64,000 nucleotides of DNA from positions 18,608,337 to 18,672,336 of the forward strand of contig AP026538.1 of the NCBI GenBank assembly GCA_026075535.2. The letters are read 5' to 3'. Positions 57,024 to 64,000 of the stretch are shown in pieces; positions within the stretch are counted from its first letter, which is position 1; each line of letters starts with the position of its first letter. Both the position numbers and the translations under genes were made by a program. Under the pieces are notes generated by a model. The model was not told the DNA's origin and did no database searches. It saw only the letters and a program-made list of their open reading frames with translations. The stretch comes from Tricholoma matsutake (Eukaryota > Basidiomycota > Agaricomycetes > Agaricales > Tricholomataceae).

Positions 57024-59146
57024 CTAATTAAGACTCAAGTCTGAAATGGAGCTATCGGAATGGGTATCAATCTCATTAGTATCTGAGTCACTTGAAAATG
57101 AATGAGAGCCTTCTTCATTCTCACTTCCACTCTCCTCAATACTCCTCAGTACAGTCTTTTGAAATTTCCTGCATGTAACACCAGGCTGTATAGGGTCAAG
57201 TTGAGGTTGTAATGATTTATCCATATGTTGCCGCTTTCTGGGATGCTGACAGTAGTTTCTTGATTTACCTGAAAGTTGGTTTGTCAAATTTTTTTTCCTT
57301 TTTCAAGGGATAGAGATTCCTGGATTGGGCTGCTTTCAGAGTTCTGCAGTGCTTACTTGAGGTCTCTGAGGTCCTATTGTGGTTTGTCATCCAAGAGAGC
57401 TGACAGATTTAACCCTATAATAACAGGGGTTTGTCAAAAAGCAGACTAAACCATCAGTGGCATGCCATATGCTGGAATTGGCTGTACTTTGAGGAAGGCA
57501 CTGAAGTTGACCAAATATTTCATCAAGCATCTTGTGGATGGCATCAATGATATCTGGAACATCTTTTCTCTCCTCAAGAACCTTCCAGTATTGCCTGATA
57601 TAACCGCTGGGTTCTGTATAGCCTTCCCAGATACTATTAGGTTTGAAGTGTTTATTGGGGCTGGGGAAGAAGAGTGCCCTGAGCTCCCGGAATGATACAT
57701 CTCAATTTTTCTTCTTTGGAGCCCCTTCAAGATGGTATGTTGAGGGCAGAAATGTAGATTTTCCACCTAGGAGTGCTAGAATATTCTGGCATGACCAAAC
57801 CTCCATTGACTCCTTTAGGTTGGCTGGTTTGGGTCAAATTCCAGCAGGCAAAAATGATTCGTGAAAAGATAACCAAGTATCTTTGGTGAAAGTTATGAAA
57901 AGATCCTCAGTGACTTCCAGGATTTCCTGAGAGCTTTGGCCTATATCCACATTTTCAAAGTTGAATTGGCAGAGAAAGTCCTTTGGGTGCTGCTTGCACA
58001 ACGTCTGCAGCATTGACCATGAGATGGTCTCACCCCATTGGTGTTCCATAGATATACAAGAAGAAATCAGGTGTAACCCTCTATCCTTTGCTTTCTTTGT
58101 TGGGGCCATGGTCGCAAGTGCACATTTGTGCTCTCTCACAATTTCACCACTGTCCTTCTGTCCCAAGTTCACATGTATGCGCTCCATGTCCTCTGGATCA
58201 AGGTCATTGATGAAAAACATCCCAAGCCTTCTGTAACTGCCCTCTGATGTAGCATCTTCAATGCAGATTGTACATATGATGGGATATTGGATGGAGTGAC
58301 TATAATGTTTTGCATCAAATGGAGAATCATGGCTGTGAGAGTACCATAATTTTGTGGGCAATTGACAGCAAGTTTCTGGTGAATGTCTTGTAGCTCTGTA
58401 AACTGTCTCAAAGCAAAGCTGAAGAAGGTTGTGGCTGGGATCCATATAATTGGATTGCTCTCAAGGAAGATTTCTGCCTGAAAAGAGTTCAGTGCTGACA
58501 ATGAAGCAGAAATCAGGTAAAATTCTCACCCAGTCCATTACAACTTGAAGAAGCTCCAAAACCACAGAAGCACTTGGATGAAGCTCATCACAAATGCCAT
58601 ATGAGCATTTTGAACCTGCTTCAAGGGCCTTCATCCAATGTGTGCAGCCATCGATGTACTTTTGATTGCATTGAATGGCATTGTCCAGAGATGCAATATA
58701 TTTCTGTTGCCCAGGCTGATGGACACACTCAAAGTGCAGATTATATGAAATGCACTTTATTATATGGGTGTGATGCATAACATGATGTGATGTTTCAGCC
58801 TTGAAACCTCCATAGTCTCACATGGTGTTATAATGATATTCTTTGAAATTGGTGCTCAATTTTCCCATAAGAGCATAGGATGATCTGAGGCTTTCTAGTC
58901 ACCAGAGACCAACCATTGGCTGTGTGGTGTTCATTGGGTGAAAGGAGACTCCAAGATTGAGATATAGCTCCCCATTGCTTCTGTCCAGCATGTGGTTCCA
59001 ATCCAAGCCTGGAACAATTCTCTGGAGTGCCTGAAAGGCAGTTTCTCCTGGTCCATATTGTTTTGACAGTAGCTTTATACCTCTTGCATCAAGAACAAAA
59101 AAAAATGACCTGAAGCAAGAAAGAAGGTCATCATTTTGAGATACTG
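57024..59146 (-). pseudogene. uncharacterised conserved fungal protein, interrupted by PTE-D
   Basis: Minus strand, multi-exon and decayed. From the PTE-D junction (59146): DDLLSCFRSFFFVLDARGIK, ETAFQALQRIVPGLDWNHML, GELYLNLGVSFHPM (about 58950). Then CTHWMKALEAGSKCSYGICD (about 58620), TELQDIHQKLAVNCPQNYG, FFINDLDPEDMERIHVNL, a block around 57640-57760 with FRELRALFFPSPNKHFKPNS, WEGYTEPSGYIRQYWKVLEE and IIDAIHKMLDEIFGQLQCLP, and finally an acidic Ser-rich tail ending at 57024. The VPGLDW...GVSFHP region matches a repeated Agaricomycete family that I know only as uncharacterised. A TGA at 57702-57704 is at a likely Arg, and the frame shifts near 58230. Function unknown. Confidence 0.55.
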
Positions 59147-60738
59147 GAGGTCTTTACACTCCCCCACCTTTCCCATCGCACTCCGACTGGAGTCTGACTG
59201 GACTGACCGGAGTCCGACCGGAGTCCGACTGGAGTCCACCAGGACTGTTCACCAGCCAACTGCCTGGAAAGTTGCCAGTCCAGTCCCAGTCCAGTCCGAC
59301 TGGACTCCAAGTGGAATCCACTCAAACACTGGATTCCACTCGGACTGGTCCAGTGGAGTCCAGTTGGAGTCCGAGTGGAGTCCAGTCAGATTCCACTGAA
59401 AAAGTGTGTAAGAAAAGGAATTGAACCCAGATCTCTGTAGGTTGCTTATGTAATCAATCATGATGCACAATATAACCATTACACCACAGTACCTTGTGTG
59501 AGGCATCATCTACTTGCATTAGGTACCGTGGTGTGGCTGTGGATGACAAAGCATATTGCCGCATCATCAAATGTGCCAGCTCATCACTCACCACCACCAC
59601 CACCACCACCATCGACGCCGCCTCCTTCCCTCCTCTCTCTACCACCACCACCACTGCATGGACACCCACTGCCACCACTCCCACGCCCAATCTGCCATCA
59701 CCACCACCCGCAAACGAGCCGAATGGATGGGCCCTACATAAGTTTTTTTTTTGTTTGCTTTTTGTTTTTATAAACTAACTAACCTGTTTTTTTAGTTTTC
59801 TAGGTTATAATCTACTGGCAACGACACCACCACTCGCAAACGAGCCAACGCGGGCCCAAACGACGCAGATCACGTCGTTTGGGCCCTACATAAGTTTTTT
59901 TCTGTTTGCTTTTTGTTTTTATAAACTAACTAACCTGTTTTTTTAGTTTTCTAGGTTATAATCTCCTGGCAACGACGCCACCACTCGCAAACGAGCCAAC
60001 GCAGGCCCAAACGACGCAGATTGCGTCGTTTGGGCCCTATGTAAGTTTTTTTCATTTGGTTTTTGATTTTATAAACTAACTAACTCGTTTTTTTAGTTTT
60101 CTAGATTATAATCTACTAGTAACGACACCACCACCCACAAACGAGCCAACGCGGGCCCAAACGACGCAGATCGCGTCATTTGGGCCCTACATAAGTTTTT
60201 TTTGTTTTGTTTTTGTTTTTATCAACTAACTAACTCATTTTTTGAGTTTTCTAGGTTATAATCTACTAGTAACGACACCACCACCTGCAAACGAGCCAAC
60301 ACACCCACCCCACACCTATGAGCCCCTGCTCGTAGGGTGGATCGTGAGTGTGTGCAGTCGACGATGATGATGACGATGCCGCCTACCAGCACCAGGACCC
60401 AGAACAACCCAGACCCAATGACACCCATGCCAGCCCCCTCCCCATCCAAATGGGATGTGAGGGTGTCGATAAAGGATAGGAGATGGCAGAGGGGTACCGG
60501 GAGACCTGCAGAGCAGGATACCCACCTGGTAAGCACCCACCTACCCCCTCCCTTGCATGCCACATCACTGACCATTCCCCCCAACCCCTCTGAACTAGGA
60601 GACCCACAAAACTGACAACACACCCACCCCATGCCGATGAGCACCTGCTCGTCGGGTGGATGGTGGGTACACCAGGGTTACGACGATCACGGCACCCATC
60701 CCCATGCCTACGAGCCTCTGCTCGTAGGGTGGATGATG
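59147..60738. mobile_element. PTE copy D, right part missing
   Basis: Starts GAGGTCTTTACACTCCCCC at the junction with the minus-strand gene. Subterminal zone of CCGACTGGAGTC-like repeats (59175-59400), minus-strand tRNA-like sequence (59412-59500), CCACCACCACC DNA, then four palindrome/intron-like modules (59735-60270) with the least decayed palindrome of the window (GGGCCCAAACGACG arms, near 59851-59885). GAGC-type hairpins follow (60310-60735). It breaks off where Penelope-like sequence begins, so the right tRNA-like sequence, terminus and target duplication are missing (left candidate duplication AGATACTG, 59139-59146). Confidence 0.8.
59412..59500 (-). ncRNA. tRNA-like sequence, left end of PTE-D
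   Basis: Minus strand: CTGTGGTGTAATGGTTA (A-box-like) and TCTGGGTTCAATTCC (close to the B-box GGTTCRANYCC). It is the best preserved of the seven tRNA-like copies and reads outward. Confidence 0.6.
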
Positions 60739-60739
60739 G

Positions 60740-61922
60740 GTGCGGCTTGCTACGGCGACGGACGCGTGCAAGGATGGTTGGTGGTTTGAACGTGAACTCA
60801 ATGTCCTTGGCCATCCCTTGATACCATTCTATGGGAGGTTCATCGACGACATCATTAGTATTGTCTACGCTTCTACTGAAGAAGAAGCAGTACAAATTAT
60901 GAGTAACGTTAAGTTCGAAGGATGTGTGATAGAATGGGGCGCGTTGGATAAATTCCTACCCTTCTTGGATATGACGATATATCGCGATTCGCAAAATCGT
61001 GTGCAACATATGCCTTACCGGAAAGCGCGCTCCCATCAAGAGAGAATTCCATGGATATCACACCACCCCCTCGACATTAAACGAGGGACGTTTTTAGGTG
61101 AGATGTCACGGTTAGCCACCCTGTGTAGTTTACATACTCATTACATAGATGCGATAAAGAGCCTGAGTGCTTTATACATCGTGCGTGGATACCCGTCGAA
61201 CCTTATTACAAACTGGACTAAGAATAATATTACAACCCGTTGGCAAAACCACCTGGCTAATACCAAGCGCGAGCACAAGGACGTTTTAGTACTTCACGGT
61301 TAGCCACCCTATGTAGTCTACATACTCATTACATGGATGCGATAAAGAGCCTGAGTGCTTTATACATCGTGCGTGGATACCCGTCGAACCTTATTACAAA
61401 CTGGACTAAGAATAATATTACAACCCGTTGGCAAAACCGCTTGACTAATACCAAGCGCGAGCACGAGGACGTTTTAGTACTGAAATCCGAGTTTAATACA
61501 GCATGGAACTACTTTAATGCAAAAGAACTAGGTGATACAGTCCTAGGCTACTGGCGCGGCTGGCTTGCCGCCGCGGATGCAGGAACACTTTCGAGCAGAT
61601 CTGCATACGGACAATTCACTGGCGATAACGGCGACCTGGAATGGGTGGACTCGGCATTCTGTGTCGATGCTTCTACTCCCCTTGGCCCCCGCCCTATCCC
61701 AGATGTCCGGAAAGTAGGCCTGGCAAATCGGAAATTGATAGTTTCGCGTAAATGAACGCAAAATCTATTTGACCTTACCAGTCTTTGGAAAAAGACTGTA
61801 CTCACCACGTTAGATAAGGATTCTTTAGATGCAGAAGACCACGTCGAAGATGATGATGAGGAAAGCTCCTCCGATATGTCTTCTGACGATCCTGCATACT
61901 TATTCCAGGTTATTGGTTACTG
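60740..61922 (+). pseudogene. Penelope-like retroelement RT (Coprina-like), 5'-truncated
   Basis: Reverse transcriptase of a Penelope-like element, from the YxDD-equivalent PFYGRFIDDIISIVYA (about 60820-60870) through FLPFLDMTIYRD, HQERIPWISHHPLDIKRGTF, a C-terminal domain repeated because of a 188-bp duplication, GYWRGWLAAADAG (about 61545), LIVSRK and FDLTSLWKKTVL to an acidic tail ending near 61922. The blocks resemble Coprina, the endonuclease-deficient telomere-associated Penelope group of fungi, and no GIY-YIG domain is seen. The duplication shifts the frame, and TGA at 61753-61755 replaces an Arg (SRK-R-TQN). Codon and CpG content are visibly higher than in the left part of the window. 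Confidence 0.85.
61107..61482 (+). repeat. 188-bp tandem duplication inside the Penelope-like ORF
   Basis: 61107-61294 and 61295-61482 are near-identical (starting CACGGTTAGCCACCCT) with about ten differences. 188 is not a multiple of three. Confidence 0.92.
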
Positions 61923-62434
61923 TTGAACAGACGGTAAAGGTATGGACCCGCAACCCCAAGAGGGAGACGGTCTTGTTACACTCACTGTGGTAAACTGCCC
62001 TTGGGTAAGCTACTCCTAGTACCTAAGCATCTTAGGGAAGATGGTAGTATGGTGGACCCTGTGAAGTCTCAAGATTCAGATGCGTTGACGTTAGTAGGGT
62101 AAGCGCCCTACCTTTTGCCGACGCAGTAAGCGGCTGCTAACCAATAATGATAACATAGTTCTTTTAGACAAATAAACAATTGTCTCATGGACACTGTACG
62201 AAGTAATTTTTCGCACACTGATTCCTAGGGGATCACTTATAGCTTAAGTGGTTAACCCAAACCCTAACCGTGAGTCTTAATGCTTAATCGTATTAAAAAT
62301 CAGTCGGATAACTAATTTACTTTAGCTAACCCGAACTCTAACCCTAAACCCTAAACGGGAACCCTAAAAAGGAACCCTAAAGGTGTTTATGTTAGCCTAT
62401 GGCGTCGGGACGTCGGGAATGGGCGGGTCGGAGT
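61923..62434. other. non-coding; telomere-like repeats at 62252-62390
   Basis: Degenerate CCCTAA/AACCCTAA units at 62252-62268 and 62330-62390 (ACCCTAAACCCTAAACGG and similar). No gene. Confidence 0.65.
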
Positions 62435-62970
62435 ACTCACCGTTGTATGCCACTTTGTTGTGGCGACGGGGGGTAGTCGGGATTGCACAGATATGCCTTG
62501 CTTAGGCTCGGTATATAAGTATTTTTCTTATCTGCTTATCTTTCTATATTTAGAGGAGACTCCCATCGGCTTCGGCTTGCTTGGTAAAGTTTTCTATTTT
62601 TAGAAATTTTTGATCGGCCATTCGGCGATCGGTAAGCATTCTGTATAATAAAGATGACTGATTATTGTTTATGGCCGAGGCCGTGATTTAAATCACCCTC
62701 GGTGTTTGTCATGCTGATTCTTATCAGCGCGAGATATCGGACCCGAAGAGCTTATAAAAGCGAAACAGGATGCACTAGGATAACCCAGTGCCTGTCGTCC
62801 TTCACAACTTGCATACTCTTCTGTAGGTAGTAGTACACACCTCCCTAACCCTAACCCTAGAAAGATAAGCAGATAAGAAAAATACTTATAAGCCGAGCCT
62901 AAGCACGGTCTATAGACGCTTATTCTGAGTACCCCCCGCCGCTACAACAAAGTAGCATACAACGGTGAGT
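62435..62970. repeat. inverted repeat bordering telomeric (CCCTAA)3
   Basis: Arms 62435-62546 and 62858-62970 are inverted copies (shared CTTATCTGCTTATCTTTCTA at the inner edge and ACTCACCGTTGTATGC at the outer edge). The right arm begins directly after CCCTAACCCTAACCCTA (62843-62859). The left arm has no telomere repeat at that point. The 310-bp spacer holds no gene. Confidence 0.8.
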
Positions 62971-63183
62971 GATCCAACCCAGGAGCTGTCCCCCCTAATT
63001 TGGGGTCGACAACGTTCAGCACAGTGAATGAAGAAAGGAAAGTGCCACATCGCTGCGCTTTATGTTGATTTCTCATGATACCTTTCTCACGCACAGACAT
63101 GCTTCCCTGATCACATGATTATGATGGGACGCACTTGATAATTTCATTTTGAGAACAGATAACGAATCGATAAACTTTCCACC
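62971..63183. promoter_or_regulatory. upstream region of the gene at 63184
   Basis: Short intergenic region. No clear TATA box or element ends. Listed because it separates the subtelomere-like repeats from an apparently undamaged ORF. Confidence 0.25.
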
Positions 63184-64000
63184 ATGTCACAGTCCCAAAA
63201 ATGTCTTTGGGCAGATACAAAGTCGGATTCCACTCCTCAGCATAAGGCACATATTGACGAAGTTGCTAAATTTACCCTGTTCGACAAAGGGGATGTGTCA
63301 GATGTTGATCCATCATTATTTGATGGACAATTATCTGATACCACAGACATTTCAGATGGAGGATCTGAATTCCCTCCTTCAACCGATCCAGGATCAGAAT
63401 CCGAAACGGGATCTGGCAAGAGAATTTCAGCTCATACGAGCCCATCGGGCAAATGGATGGGGGTGAGGAAGCCTTGCAACGAGTACAAGCTGCCAGGGGC
63501 TGGCGAGAATCTCAAGGGCCCAGATGTTGAGGGTTTGGATACTCAGGCAGTGAAGCTGTCGATTGAGGAGAAGGAGATCACAAAGAAGTTCACAGACTAC
63601 CTTGTGAGACACTGGCCAAGCCATCGATTGAATGCCAATCTAGCTGAAAGCCGTCACCTAGTTTTGGCTGATCCAGTTGCATTCTGGAGTACACTTTTTG
63701 TGACTGACTTCAAAAACTTTATTGAATTTATGGAAAACACCCCAGAAGCGAACCGTAGTGAACGGGTAGGTTGCTATATAATCTTAGAGCGATCAGTACG
63801 CTCAACACCATATGCTCTCAGCTGATCCTTACTGCAAACGGCATATGGAAATGTGTAAGTTTGCATTATTACATGCTCAGGTCCACTTACATATCCCACG
63901 ACAGGTTGAAACTGATGTCAGTGCACATTCTCCGTTTAACTCTGGGTTGTTATTGTCATTATACAATTCTTGTGTCGGCCAATTGGAGAGAATGACAGAC
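63184..64000 (+). CDS. uncharacterised protein, 3' end beyond the window
   Basis: ATG 63184 in a CCACCATGTCA context. The N-terminus is acidic and Ser/Thr-rich (SDVDPSLFDGQLSDTTDISD), probably disordered. A more ordered part follows from about residue 95 (KLSIEEKEITKKFTDYLVRH, VLADPVAFWSTLFVTDFKNF, IEFMENTPEA). A short intron near 63755-63820 (GTAGTG or GTAGGT donor, CTCTCAG acceptor at 63820) probably leads to DPYCKRHMEMCKFALLHAQV and an open frame to the window edge. The donor choice is not settled. No domain recognised; no TGA decay seen in the visible part. Confidence 0.6.

Noticed and set aside
60383..60895. Minus-strand ORF of 170 aa over the PTE-D/Penelope junction
   Set aside because: Spans two unrelated repeats and reads antisense through the RT motif; no domain.
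60740..61922. Hammerhead ribozyme of a Penelope-like element
   Set aside because: Looked for the CTGATGA...GAAA core near the element; not found.

Overview
The window is repeat-dominated DNA of a filamentous basidiomycete, most likely a mushroom-forming Agaricomycete. Coding regions carry 49-65 bp introns with GT..AG ends. The recognisable proteins belong to families that proliferate in that class: FunK1 kinase, TNP2/Plavaka transposases, a chromovirus, a Coprina-like Penelope retroelement, Helitron helicase and TE-associated RecQ. I cannot name the species.

Layout. 1-4.5 kb: an LTR, then a 5'-truncated Ty3/gypsy chromovirus with an antisense coiled-coil/Cys-rich gene between pol and the 3' LTR. 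5.2-9.3 kb: remnants of an uncharacterised protein and a FunK1-like kinase pseudogene split by a 385 bp foldback element. 10-23.6 kb: one minus-strand TNP2-type (CACTA-like) transposase gene, cut into four pieces by nested insertions: two hAT-like elements, a Tc1/mariner, three copies of an unusual non-coding element (called PTE here) and an LTR. 24.6-26.8 kb: an unknown ORF interrupted by a third hAT-like element. 27.3-30.3 kb: a RecQ-like helicase pseudogene. 32.5-36.5 kb: a gag/RT/RNase H retroelement (probably DIRS-like) with two solo LTRs inserted. 37-39.8 kb: a Plavaka C-terminal fragment with another LTR-like insertion. 41.2-43.5 kb: a large inverted repeat beside a Helitron helicase fragment. 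45.2-59.1 kb: chromatin/SUMO-flavoured genes, namely an intact five-exon gene of unknown function, a long repeat-containing gene, a Ulp1 protease, a sirtuin, a BAH-PHD protein and another unknown gene. 59.1-60.7 kb: a fourth PTE. 60.7-63 kb: a Coprina-like fragment with interstitial telomere-like repeats. 63.2 kb to the end: the start of an unknown gene.

Two themes unify the window. First, almost every old coding sequence is closed by TGA at a position where the family has arginine, which is the signature of C-to-T change in CGA codons (RIP-like or methyl-CpG decay). Second, most insertions can be subtracted exactly at their target-site duplications, restoring the interrupted frame and giving a relative chronology.

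The strongest candidate for something undescribed is the PTE family (14548-16935, 17060-19116, 19371-22480, 59147-~60738). It has 8-bp target duplications and CTTTACACTCC termini. It carries two outward-facing tRNA-like promoters, tandem modules in which a near-perfect palindrome is followed by a spliceosomal-intron-like segment, and arrays of short hairpins. It has no coding capacity that I can see.
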